The notes below the pieces were generated by a model. That model worked only from the letters and a program-made list of their open reading frames with translations. It ran no database searches and was not told the origin of the DNA. Shown one piece after another: positions 46,556 to 58,260 of a DNA stretch of 64,000 nucleotides. The DNA is from Cyanoderma ruficeps. Its lineage: Eukaryota > Chordata > Aves > Passeriformes > Timaliidae. The first letter of the stretch is position 1, and each line of letters opens with the position of its first letter. The stretch is taken from assembly GCA_008694505.1 (NCBI GenBank), contig VZDJ01007753.1:11810579-11874578 (forward strand), read 5' to 3'. Made by a program: the position numbers and the translations under genes.

Positions 46556-48700
46556 CTCCTCTGTTACAGCTGGAAGGACTAGCATGGCAATTTGAATGAG
46601 CTTGGTGACATCCATCCTTCTTCCCATGCTCCCTTCTCATCCCAGCCAAGCCCAGAGTGGTATTTGAACCATGTAGTTTTCTTCCATGCTGGAGAGCTAT
46701 GCATGAACTGTATTTTCAGTAGCAGTGCAGCTTAGATGAGTAACAGGGAAGCAATCCCTGGTCCTAATGGAGGGATTGATGAGGGTCCTAATGGAAGAAC
46801 TGTATGTCAAGAGCTCATGAGCCACCTCGCAGTGACAATACTGTCTATGTACTGAGACCCTGCCCAGGTCAGATCAACAAAAGTTCTCAGCATACAAAAC
46901 CTCCCACTTTACATAGTCAGGTCTGTGAAAATGAGAGCATTCTAGTGGAATGCTGTGAGCTAACTGAGGTGTCTGCAAATCAGGCCACTTCTTGAAGGGC
47001 CTTGAAGGCGCAATTTCACCTCTGGACAGCTGAGCCATTGTTATAATTTTCTGCAAAATTGAGCCTACTCTGTCTAACTTCCCCACTTGAAGCAAAGCAG
47101 AGCAGTGTAAAGAGACGCACCTCTCCCAAAACTTGTCTAGGCAACAGGAGACAGACATTTTTCTCATGATGTCATTGTCCTGGAAACTTTTGAAAGCACA
47201 TTGCAAAGGAGGAAGCCTTGTGGGTCTGAACTCCCCATGAGCCTCTCCAAATGGGCCAAGCTTTGATGAAACTAGTTCATTATCAAAAGCGGGGAAAAAC
47301 ATGTTGCACGTTGTTTACCACTGAGATCACCCTAGTGGTTCTTCCAGCTGCCTGAGGATATTGGTGAAGACAGAAGGAGGGAGAGATGGAAAGAGAAAAT
47401 GACTGTTTTGAAGTTTCCATCCTCAAGGTGACATACTTTCTTTCAATCTCTTTGTTCTAAAAAACCTCTTGAAAACACATCTACCCAAGACCTCTGCATC
47501 TTGGGTTATGGGCGAGGTCCATAGTCTGAAATTGTTTTTGGTGAACTTTGTTAACTTTTGACTGTGTTTAATGGCTTTGCTTTCCCTGTTCATCTTGGCA
47601 TTGGAGTGGATAACTCTGACAAGAAGAAAATGTATATAATGACTCCCATACAATTAGGGACAAGGCCAATTTTCAGCTTTCTTGACATTATAGTTAAGGC
47701 CCAAGAGTTTAAGCTCTGTATTGCTAGGAATTTCCACATTCTCATGTTGAAACTCTGGAGGATTTCACAATATATGAAGGTTATCATAACCAGGAATGAG
47801 AGATTTTTCCCTGTTGTATACACTAGAAATTACGAGAAATGCAACCAAAATCGTGCCAGAGGTCTCCTGTCATCCTGTAGTTAAAATCTTTTGTTTTCTC
47901 TGAGTTTTTAGAAAACAAGAGCATGATGAGGCTTTTTCCAGTTCATTTGTCAATGATTATCTGAACCACAAGGTGACTCAGAAAGGGCCAGGTCATGGTC
48001 CTATACTTTAAGCAACTGACACCAGCAGATTTACTGAAGTCATCATCTGTACCCAAAACTTCTTTAAGGTGAGGGCTTCCATACTGACCTGTATGCCACC
48101 GAAGTCTGAGCTCTTTTTAACAGGAACCTGAGGGTGAGCACTTGAAGGAGAGTCAGAGAATGGAAAATATGATGAGGGCTCAAAATGTGATCCTTGACAA
48201 ATTATGCAAAAAGCAAAAAGTTTCTTTGGGAGTGGTCATAGAAAAACCTATCTAGTAAAGAGGCATAGAAAACAAAGTGTTGATTTGATTTTTAATTCTG
48301 GCTTCTCTTCTTCAGTCATCATCAAAGACAGACAAACTTGGTTTTAACTATTCCTTGATATGCTGAAAAGGGCTGATCACCAGGCTTTCAGTTCCCAGAA
48401 TATGTTCCCACTACTTTAGCAAGAGACCAAGCATCAAGACTCAGGAAGGAAATTTTAAAATTTCTGGAGACATGGAAGGGTGAGTATACTTACTTGCATT
48501 AAGGAAGGTGTTTACCCAAGTGACTCAATGGCTAACAAGCCCAACTTCAATTGATGGATTGACATCTGGCTAACTGGGCTGCTGAAATGGATAGCACTAA
48601 GCTATTACCTTTTTGCTGGGCTATGTTGCTTTGGAAGTTCATTTTACACATGCTTTATGACTTGAGGATATTTCTTTTAAAAATAAACCAAGAAATGTTG
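46556..48700. other. Gene-free upstream DNA
   Basis: No recognised exon. The frames at 46874-47302 (minus) and 47558-47884 (plus) have no recognised domains. Confidence 0.35.
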
Positions 48701-48701
48701 C

Positions 48702-48858
48702 AATCGTAGAATTATAGAATACCTCAAGTGAGAATATCTCAAGGGACCCTTAAGGATCATCAAGTCCATCTCTCTTCCTGCTCTTTTCAGGACTACCAAA
48801 CACTAAACCATAAAACTAAGAACACAGTCCAGATGCTTCTTGGACTCTGACAGGCAAA
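48702..48858 (-). mobile_element. CR1 LINE 3' fragment, diverged
   Basis: On the plus strand TAGAATTATAGAATACCTCA, AGGGACCCTTAAGGATCATC, AAGTCCATCTC and CCAGATGCTTCTTGGACTCT followed by GACAGGC track the reverse complement of an avian CR1 3' end. The subfamily differs from that of the copy at 22 kb, and this copy is more diverged. Confidence 0.85.
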
Positions 48859-49268
48859 GACTTAACTATGTACCTATTTTTTTGATAGATGTGCTCCTTA
48901 TATTTTAGTATTCAACAATAATGTCCCACAAAACAACCTTTCTTCTGGGATCTAAGGAGTATATCCTCTTTCCACTGGGGGCTGTTTAGGGATTCTACAG
49001 TCTTTTTCACTCTCTCTTTTTAACCTCTAGATTTTGGGACTCCTGAGCTACTTCACTTTAGAACTCTAAGTACTTTATTATACTTCAGTTTACATTAGGA
49101 TAATCAGAAGTGTAACAAGATTGGGAGTTCTTTTGTATTCAGCTCTGTATAGACACAGGAAGAAGTCAGGGTCTAAGCCAGCAGCATTCAGAAAAAGCAC
49201 TGGATTTGTGCTCCTTAGGAAACCCTATTATTAGGAAGAGAGAAGGTTTTTCAACATGCTGGTCCATT
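48859..49268. other. Unassigned sequence after the CR1 fragment
   Basis: It could include more of the CR1 body but I cannot align it convincingly. No exon. Confidence 0.3.
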
Positions 49269-49352
49269 CATGGACAAAATAATAAAAAAAGATACATGAA
49301 AAAAAAAAACCCCAAAAAAGTTGTCTGAATTATTTTACTTTGGTTTCTTAAG
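49269..49352. repeat. Dispersed direct repeat, copy 2 of about 85 bp
   Basis: Matches 46467-46555 almost base for base outside the A-run lengths. Both share the block AGTTGTCTGAATTATTTTAC. The family is not recognised. Confidence 0.85.
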
Positions 49353-49493
49353 GCAAAAACAGTCAAATTGAAAATCTTTGTAGCTTTTCTGCTCTGCAGT
49401 AACTAGAAGTTGTTTACAGGGCAGAATGAGGCTTGATAAACAATACGGTCTTTACATGCATGAATACAACCTGAAAGGGATTTTTCCTTACTT

Positions 49494-49571
49494 TTCCCAT
49501 TTTCTTTTCTTTCCCTTTCCTTTTTCTTTCCTCACACCCCCCTCTCCTCACCCTCCATCCTCCCACCCCTG
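49494..49571. repeat. Polypyrimidine tract
   Basis: About 78 bases that are nearly all C or T, grading from TTTTC-type to CCACCC-type. Confidence 0.8.
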
Positions 49572-50169
49572 CATTTTTACAAAAGTAGTTAACTTAATTT
49601 CAGGAGTTTGTGTGGTTTTCATTAGGATTGCAGTCTTTTGAAATGTCATGAGAACACCCAACAGGAACTGAAATTGATATAAAAGGGGTTGACTCAAATC
49701 ACCCGCTGCACCCAGCCATCTTGCTTCAACTTGATTACTTTTGGGTTGGAACGTGAAGGATTGACAATTTCTGCACAAGAACAGCAAAAAGGAGAGAAAG
49801 GAAAGGGAATGACAGGGAGATGTAAACCAGTTTTCTCCAGTCTTATTCTCTTTCTGACCCTGCATGATTAGTACCTAGCGCTGTGAAGAGTATTTCACCA
49901 CTTTGATGACTTTTGAGGAAGGATGTACTGGATGAGGATGCTCCAGGTAATGGGGATGCAGAATGCAGGAACAGAAATGTGGTTATGCATCTTAAGGCAT
50001 GCAACAAGGACATAATCTGAGAGTATGCATCTGGCCAGAACGAGACCTCCCTGCATTTCCTTAAGTCACCTAGGCTAAACAGCCTTTGCTTCCTCAGTTT
50101 GACTGGGAATTATGCACACAGACTGATGGGTATGACTGGTCTGGTGAGGGTGTTTATGTGAGCATATAC

Positions 50170-50171
<2 letters not shown>

Positions 50172-50217
<46 letters not shown>
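50172..50217. repeat. (AC)23 microsatellite
   Basis: Twenty-three uninterrupted AC units. Confidence 0.97.
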
Positions 50218-50220
<3 letters not shown>

Positions 50221-51317
50221 CTCTTCAACTGTTGCATGAGCTGCTGCAGAGCTGTTTCTTTTGGAAAAGAAGGGACTTGTCACTGAATATGCCATTTTTC
50301 CTGCTTTCTCCAGCCACCCAAAGGCAGGCACATTGGCACTCTGGGCCCATTTTTCAAGTCCTCTCCATCGAGGTTTGGGACTGTTGGTTATGACTACAGT
50401 CTGTGTGACTGGGCCCAAGCTTTCACACGTGTGACCAAGGAAGATCGGACTTCGAGTGGGTGGCTATGCTGGGGATGAACTAAAGATAACAGAGTTGGTT
50501 TGTTTGTTTTTACTCCTAAACCTGAGGGTCACTAGCATTTTATCACTCTTGTGAATGGTGTCTCTGTCACCAGATGAACACGGAAAGGCAGGAGCTGGGT
50601 CTGCACAAAGGAATGCTGAACATGGAAGGAGTGTGGTCACAATGGACCAACACTGCAGAGACAGTGTTCTGCTTCTGTGTCCTGAACCCGCGCTGCATTG
50701 CACATGTGTGCCCACTGCCAGGGACTGAGGCAGGTTGGGGGGCTCTGTGCCATGCTTCATTCCACATGAAAGCTACAGCCTTGGATGCTTCTCCTCTGAA
50801 CTGGCTGAATTTCAGACAGAAATTTGCACCCTTAATAAAAACTTGCTTTACTGAACACTGGGTCTGGCCTCAGAAGGATACTCAAGCTGCCTGTTTTTGA
50901 GTTACAAGGTTACAGATCCAGGCATTTCCACTGTGGAAAAAGTCATTTGAGATGGTGTGTTGTTCCTTCCAAAGTGTGTTAGTCATGGGGAGCAGGCAGC
51001 ATGTTACCAGAGATCCCAGACCCATTAAGGCAGAGAAAGAACAAAGTAGTCCTTCTCTGCAGGACCTACAAAGAAACATTTACTCCATATTTGCCACTAA
51101 TGCTGCAAAAGTGCTAAAAGATAGAGGTAAAGGGAGGACATGAAATATTGGGAACAGACCAAATAGGAAGGCAAGAGAGGGGAAATGGGATTTCTAAAAT
51201 CAGCCTGCATCTTCTGTCCAAAATTTTAGGCTTAAGGGCTCCTTAACAGGGCACTGGTTGTTCATGGTCCCTCTTCCTAGTTGTTCACGGTCCCTCAGCA
51301 AATCAGGCCTCTAAGCA

Positions 51318-51360
51318 ACAACTCAGATGGCCTTTCCAACTACAGATGATTGTAATTTTA
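51318..51360 (+). mobile_element. Possible CR1 3' tail
   Basis: ACTCAGATGGCCTTTCCAAC followed by TACAGATGATTG resembles the last bases of a CR1 element. It is too short and diverged to be sure. Confidence 0.35.
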
Positions 51361-52996
51361 ACTCAACCTGTGATGAGTTGTCACATACCTTTTCTCTGCA
51401 GTCTCCTAATGGACCTGTGCTTTGTAAATCCTCAGGCTGAGTGACAATAAGCATTTCAGGAAAGAGGATTTAGCAGTCTGAGGCAGAGGCCAAGAAACAG
51501 TTAGCTGCAGAAGAGTGCTTCTTTTAGTAAAGACTGGAAAACCTGACACTGAGATGCTTTGATACAGAGACCTACACCCTGCAGTGTGGTTGCATGGGTC
51601 TGTGTGAGAGAGATGCAGGAGGAAGGCTCTGTAAAGCCAGTTGTCACTGGGGCCCTGCAGCTCTCCAGCAGAGGAGGATGGATAGATTACAGTGCTAAGA
51701 AGGCTGATAGCTGGTATGATACTTAGAGCTTAAACACGCACATCACACGGCATTTATCATTCATTTGTCCTTATTCATTTCTGCAAACCACAGCAGGGAT
51801 AATAACCTCTGCACCAGCTGGAGGCATGTCCAGGCCACCTCAAAGGGGACCCTGGTCAGTGCCGTGACACCAGCCAGGTTCATGCCTGTGAGGCCAGGAG
51901 CAATCCCATTCAGCCAGCAGCTGTGGCCTGGGGAGTCTGGGATGCATCAGTGGTTTTGATTATGTTTGAACTTCCTCTCCTACAATTGACAATTGTCATA
52001 GTCTGGAAATGTTTCTTCCTAGCAGTGTACTAGGCAAAAAAGATAAATAAACTGATTTTTTGGCTTGTTTTAGTTGCTGCTGGCATCTTAAGGGTCCCAA
52101 GGCAGGGGGCACAGAATACAATAGAGGAAAGAACAGACCAGCTTTCAGGGACCAGCTGACCTTTTGGACCTCTTGAGCCTTCACAAAAACCTTGCCAGCT
52201 ACAAACCAGCTGTGGAATCAGGAACTCCGTGTGACGTCACTGCTGAAAAGTCCAAATTAGATAATTTCCCAAGCCATGCAGGTCTCAAGTGCCTCAGCTT
52301 CACCTTTAGCCCTGACCAAATCTCCCAATTTAGTGGTTAAAGGTTCAGTTCTGTGTCAGGTCAAAGGCGTTCTTGAGAAGCCACCTATTGTTCCAAAATG
52401 GATTTTGCTGTCTGATAGTATTTCAAGATCCCACCTTCCCTGGGTGCTTCCAGTGCCTCAGCATTTCCAGCTGCTTTAAGGAGAACAGCAGCAGTGGTGA
52501 ACTGTCTTTCACCTTAACCATCCAAGCAACCTTCACCTCCTTAAGCAGCCATGAATAAAATCCAGCTCCCCAAAAGGCATTTGGAAAAGCTACAGTATAT
52601 TTATATGTACACGCCATTGCGAGGAAGCTGATAATAGCAAATAATAAAAGTAATAAACCAGTCTCCTGGCACAAAGTCCAGTGCTGTGCTTTAGGAACAG
52701 TACCTGTTGAACTGTATGCTTCTGGGTGCACTTAACACATCTCTAAAAGCAGAGTGAACCTGTCACATCTCCCTGAAATGGATGGGAAATGCAGTTTGTA
52801 AAATGCCACTTGAGACATGTGAGTTTAGGGCACAAAAGAGGGGAGTATGCCAATATTAATGAAAGACCAAGGAATATGCTTCTTGTCAAACAAACATGGA
52901 ATAGCAAAAGAAATTTTCCCTTCCTTCCACTCTATTTTTTAATCTTTCCCTTTTTAATCACCTTTTTGGTTAAGTCTAGCCTTATCAATTTAATTT

Positions 52997-53006
52997 TAAT
53001 TCATTA
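52997..53006. promoter_or_regulatory. P2-type paired-homeodomain palindrome TAATTCATTA
   Basis: TAAT and ATTA are separated by two bases, the P2 spacing bound by dimers of paired-class homeodomains. It lies in a strongly AT-rich stretch, so chance occurrence is quite possible. Confidence 0.3.
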
Positions 53007-54402
53007 TTTCACTCTAATTTAATATTATTTCAATGAAATATCTGGGTTAATTTCCCCCCAAAAAGAACAGAGAATAAGGATCCTGTTTTTAATCCATGGC
53101 CTTGGTTACAGTAGTGGTGTGAAATGCGTAGTGCATGCTTGCTGTTCTACTAAATTCATTTAAATTCACCCCCAGAAAGCCACAAGACAAAGAGGAAAGG
53201 TAAAACCACTGCGATCACAAAGAGTGCCCTGGGCCTTCATGGGGCAGAGGAGTACAAATGGAGACATGTGATGGCACCATCACCGTGTTTATCTGGAGAT
53301 TTTCTTTTTAGTGAAAATCAGGAGGGCCTGCCAGATCTCTGAGATTCAGGTTAAACGTTTTTCATTTGTTTATTCTTGTCTGCATTCCACTCATTTTTCT
53401 GTATGCCCTAAAATATCATCTGAAGTTTATTACAGTCACTCTAAGAAAGGTCATATGGTAGGTTTGGCACAATGTCTGATTTTTCCTGCTCCCCCAAATT
53501 ATAACATTTTGTGGTTGACCTGTCTCTTTTGCTTTTTGTTGCCTGGCTGAGTTTTTGGAGATAGGTAATTCACTTTATTTTAATATGACACTCATTCCCC
53601 TTGTCCAAAAATGGATAAAGGGCACAAGGCACTGTTACATTGGTCTAAAATAATAGCTCACTTCTTAATGATTTTCCTCTGGATGCTAATTATTTAAAAT
53701 CAGAGTCAGCACGTATGTTTTAGCAGATTTTGAAATTTTAGCTGTGGAATCAGAATTGTTGCTTATAAACCAAAACCTCTACAGAGGTCCCTAGATTACA
53801 CAGGCAGATCCCCTAATTTTAAAGTGCATAAACTGAAACTCTCAAAATCACTGGGTGGAGAGACATCTGAAATTGTTCCCCATGGCATAATACTTCACAA
53901 CAGACTTGCTCTGCCACCTGGGGCCTCTGCTGCAGAGCAGGAAAGTCCCAGACTGGGCTCGCTGGTTTGACACTGGATCCCCAGTGTCACCTCAGCAAGG
54001 GCAAGCTTGAATTTGCTATGTAGGGAGGATTAGCTGAGTGTCCCCCATCACAGGAAAAGAAGGGGAGACAGTACAGTCGAGGTGCAATGGTGATTTCTAC
54101 AGGTTCCTGGGAGGTAACAGCCACTCACACAAGCCAGCCTTCACCCAGCATCTGCACTAGCCTGACCCAGTTGTGAAAGGCAGCTTCCCCCTTCGCCTGG
54201 ATTTACAGGGCAGCCTTTGTCCGGTTGTTCAGTTTATAACTCAAAAAACTCTTAAAACAGAGATTCCTTTAAAAAAAAAGGGGTAGTGGAAATGGTCAAA
54301 TATCACCTGAATCCTAAATGAGTTAGCTGGTGAAAAGGACCAAAAAGGAAGTGTGAGCCACAGTTGTGCAGAACAGTATACTCTGCAAGAAGAGTGCAAC
54401 AC

Positions 54403-54420
54403 TGCTGCTGCTGCTGCTGC
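54403..54420. repeat. (CTG)6 trinucleotide repeat
   Basis: Six CTG units, short. Confidence 0.85.
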
Positions 54421-56806
54421 ATTGTCTGTGGGGTGTCTGCTTATTCAAAGACAGAGGAGGCTGTGCTGGAGCTCTTCCCCAGAAGCCCTTGAGGCAAGCA
54501 ATTTTCATGAAAATCTGAATAAGCATGTGGATTTTTGAAGGACTTAGAAAAACTTTCTGTGTAACAGTAAATCTTGATCTTTAATTACAGCGGTGCTATT
54601 CCCCCACTATAGCTAGCGGGGTGTGCGTGGGAGGAAAGATCTTCAATTGCCTCTGTCTACCTGAAACTTAAAAATAGAGAAATACAGAAATAAATGGTCA
54701 GAGACACAACTACACTAAAATGCAAAAAAAAAAGTGTTTGTATGTGTGTGTATATACATTTTGATTTGCATTACTATCACTTTTCTTTTTTCTCCCAAGA
54801 AGACAGCCTTCTCTCCCAGGCTCCAACTGTAAATTTCCTAAGGCATTGACTTAATCTTCCCTCAATCTGTCCTCATTGCTGGGATCACTGGGATGGAGGC
54901 CTGGAAGCAAAGCATCCAAAACCTCACAGCCAAAGCAAAACAATGTCTCCTTTCCCCAGCCTCCTAATAAGTTCAAGAAGCTATGTGAAACCAAACAAAG
55001 TGCTGACCTGGTCACATAGCTGAGCACTCCAGCCCCCGCGCTGTGCCATGCTGTGGCATGCTGTGCCTCCCTGCCAGGGCTGGCAAGCCCTTGGCAACCT
55101 GTGGGACATGATGGCAATTGCAGTACGTGTGGGGTCTGGCAGAGAAACCCATGCTCCAGAGGGTGGGCTTGCTGTAAGAGACCCCAGGGACATCACTCTC
55201 TGCCTTGTCCCCACTCAGTGCTGCTCCTGGGGTCCAGGCTGGTGGCAGTGTCCCTGCTCACCTGTGTGATGGCCCACATGGTGTGTGCAGGAGCAGTGGC
55301 ACAGCCTGTGTGCCCTGCACTGCTGGGCCACCGAGGTCTCCGGAAGTGCAGGAACACTTTTCTGAGGAAGTCTGGTACTGTCTGGTGACATAGCAAGCTT
55401 TCCAGGACAATTCTTTGCTTAATCTTTCCATAAAGCTTACTGATTTACAGTGTTCTGGCATTATTTGGTCAGAAGGACTCAAATTTGGTCACTTGTACAT
55501 GGCAGACCAGAAGAGCAGTATTACTGAAGTGGATGATTTTGGGGACACGCACGTGTTTCCTTACAATTGTGTGAACCATCAAAACACGTTTAAGAGTTAC
55601 TCCAGCTGGTATTCCCATAAGTACTATAAGCCTTGGTTTGCTCTGTGTGTAGTTTGGAGAAGAAATTCTGTGTGAAGAAAATCCTTTCAAAGCAAGACTT
55701 TGTGTTGTGCTTCCAGAGCCTCAAGATCACAAATCCCACATGAGGAATTTATTGCACTTTGTTGTGTCACCCATGTGAGCGGCATACCTGAGGAGACAGA
55801 GCTCACCTCAAAGCTGAACGTCTCTTCAGCTACAAACCCAGCTCCCAAGGCGTGTTGGCACCTCAAGGACATGGCACTGCTAACAGCAGTGAGAACTTTG
55901 CTCTATTTAGCAGAATTATGACTGAAAAGTCTTTATCTTTTTTTTTAAGCATTCACTTGGAAAAACCCCACCTTTCTTAAGAAGCTGAACCAATATTGTT
56001 TATGTTCAAGGCTTTGCTCTGGCTGCTCTGACCTGCTGATAATTCAAAGCTTCAGTTTTAGCACACAGCAGCTGCTCCTGAGCATTCATACCAGAGACTA
56101 ACCAGGGAAGGATCATGCCAAGTGACTGCAGAGCAGATGCTGTGGTGTGGGCCCTGAGACGGCCTCCAGCACGCTGGGCTGCCCTGGGAATGATAGGTTT
56201 TGATGTTTGCATGGAAACTAAGGGCCTCTCCAAAATTTCCCCCTATTTTGAAGTGCTATAAAAAAGTGCGTCCTAATACAGCTGACCAGTTGGCTGACAT
56301 TACAACAAGGAGTTTGCTGGGTGGCCAGGCTGTTGGTCCTGCCATGCCATGGCTCTGTGAGTGACGCCAGCCCCTTTTCCTCCTCTGGGGTGTCTGTACT
56401 GGCAGAATCTGTGGGGCTGACAATGGCACTGGCACTGTCAACACGTGGGACTCACACTCTTGCCCTGACCTCCCCAAGCATCGCTGTGCTCAGCCACACA
56501 GGCCCTCACACTGGGGTGCCCTCCTGCCTGCTGAGAGAGGAGCAAACACTGACTTGTGAGGCTGAGTTTATGTTAAAAATAGTTTTTGTGCCTGAAGGAA
56601 TGAATCCTACATTGTTTTTTCACTTTCCTGCTGTGCTGCTATTTTTTTCATCTTGTCCCTCATTAAGTGTCTCCCTGCCACAGCGTGGGCAGCCCTTTAC
56701 TCCCCAGTTTCCAGCTACGTGGTGTGCTTTATAGTTTTTCCCAACTACTGCATGAGGACTTCCAGATGAATTCTTGGCGTGAACGCTGCCTTCAATAGAG
56801 CCTGAG

Positions 56807-56820
56807 AGATTAATTAATCT
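56807..56820. promoter_or_regulatory. 14-bp palindrome AGATTAATTAATCT
   Basis: A perfect palindrome with a TTAATTAA centre and outward TAATC/GATTA arms, a plausible dimeric homeodomain site. Confidence 0.35.
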
Positions 56821-57164
56821 TTCCAGTAACTTCAGTAGGTGGGTTGGTAGTGGTCAACACTGCTGCTCCTGTCGTGCAGAGGACAGGATCCAGTACCTGG
56901 GGGTCTGAGCAGCTTGCCCAAAGCCGTGGCAGAAGTCTCAGAGCTCAGTTACCCGGTCTGAGGTCTCACTTTCTCATTTGGCCTCAAAGATATGGTTTTC
57001 TGTGACCTGGTTTTCCTTCAGAATCTCTTCTGTGGTGTGTCCAGACCAGCATGAGGGGTACCTGAAATGGGGAGGGACATTTTCCTGGGGGTCTTTGTAC
57101 ACAGGCCTTATTTCTTCTTGACTTTCCCATCATGCAGCCTCAGCTTGCTGGGGGCAATAATATT

Positions 57165-57420
57165 TTTGTTACTCATTGCAGAACTTGAATTAACTGAATT
57201 AATAATTCAGACCCTTCCTTTAAAAGCTTTTAATTTAATAGGTGAAATGTCAGGGAAAATCAATGTGAGTCTGTTTCCTCTCTGCTTCATTATGCACTCC
57301 ATTAAACAGCTTTTATGTTCTGTTTATAGGTTGGTTGTGTGTTTCGTCTTTTTTTTTTGGTTTAATTTATTTTAATTTTTTTTATAAGAGAAACATTTTT
57401 ACATTCATGATGTAAAGTAA
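57165..57420. promoter_or_regulatory. Candidate enhancer block with a 17-bp TAAT palindrome
   Basis: About 250 bp of AT-rich, mostly complex sequence. Motifs include GGCAATAATATTTTTG, the palindrome at 57194-57210 (CTGAATTA, A, TAATTCAG), TTTTAATTTAATAGGTG, GCACTCCATTAAACAGC and TCTGTTTATAGG (forkhead-like). A T-run follows near 57351. This is the densest such cluster I see in the upstream region. Confidence 0.4.
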
Positions 57421-58160
57421 GCCCGACTGAGAACCAGCACTAGAAGAAATGCGTTTGGCTGGAACAAGGAATCTGTGAGACCACAAACATCAGGATGTCC
57501 CTAGCAAGAAGCTCTGTGTTGGGACACCACGGAGGGGAGGTGGGTGGGGAAATAAACATGTTCCAGACAATTTGCTGATTACAAATCTTCAGAGGTATAA
57601 AATGTCCCTAAATTGTTGTGTCCCCTCTTGCGGTGTCAAGAGAGGTCTGATTGCCCAACCTGGAAAGAGAAAACCACAAGCGACTTGTTAACGTTCCTGT
57701 CTCACCCCTACAGCGAGGAGCGGGAGAACGTCTTTCCCAGTCCGTAAACACCGCCTGGTCGACTGGAGGGATGTTCTCCCCCGGATGTGGCAAACTTTAT
57801 AGCCGTGTGAATAAGAAACAGAGCACGCAAAGGAAAGTATTGCAGTTTAAGGGATGATAAAACTTAATGCCACCCTGCTCCATCCCTCTCCTGCCCCATG
57901 TTTTCGCAAAACGTCTGTTGAGAACCTTTGACTTTGGTGAGGCTTAGGAGGCAAAGAGGACAGTAAAACAAAATCTGGAGACCAGTAGCGATATCATCCA
58001 GGCTAATGTATTTATTTGCTTTGAGTAATGGAAGATAATATCCCATGACTAGATTGAGAGTGAAGTTTTTCATTCCTTTTTCCTTTGACTTACCACAGGA
58101 TTGTTCAGCAAAGTTATTTCGTTGCTGGATGTCTTAGCTTTTCCAAATATACTGTAGGGA
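57421..58160. other. Gene-free upstream DNA
   Basis: No recognised exon. The stretch at 57600-57800 is slightly richer in CpG than its neighbours. Confidence 0.3.
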
Positions 58161-58164
58161 CAAA

Positions 58165-58260
58165 TCATGTCTCACTTGGGCTAAGGCTGTGAAGGTTAAT
58201 TTACCGTTATTTGTAAAGCACTTTGAGTCACTAAGGGCCAAAGTGTCCAAGGGGAGAATG
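58165..58260 (+). mobile_element. Possible ancient CORE-SINE or L2-type 3' fragment
   Basis: TTGTAAAGCACTTTGAGTCA (58210-58229) matches the TGTAAAGCRCTTTGAG-type 3' segment shared by several ancient amniote SINE and LINE families. The flanking match is weak. Confidence 0.35.

Larger units (their letters stand above)
51361..57150. other. Gene-free upstream DNA
   Basis: No recognised exon or clear transposon. A slightly GC-richer patch at 54850-55400 has several short open frames without recognisable domains. Confidence 0.35.

Noticed and set aside
50172..50217. Regular repeats as a CRISPR array
   Set aside because: All regular repeats in the window are simple microsatellites without spacers, and the genome is vertebrate.
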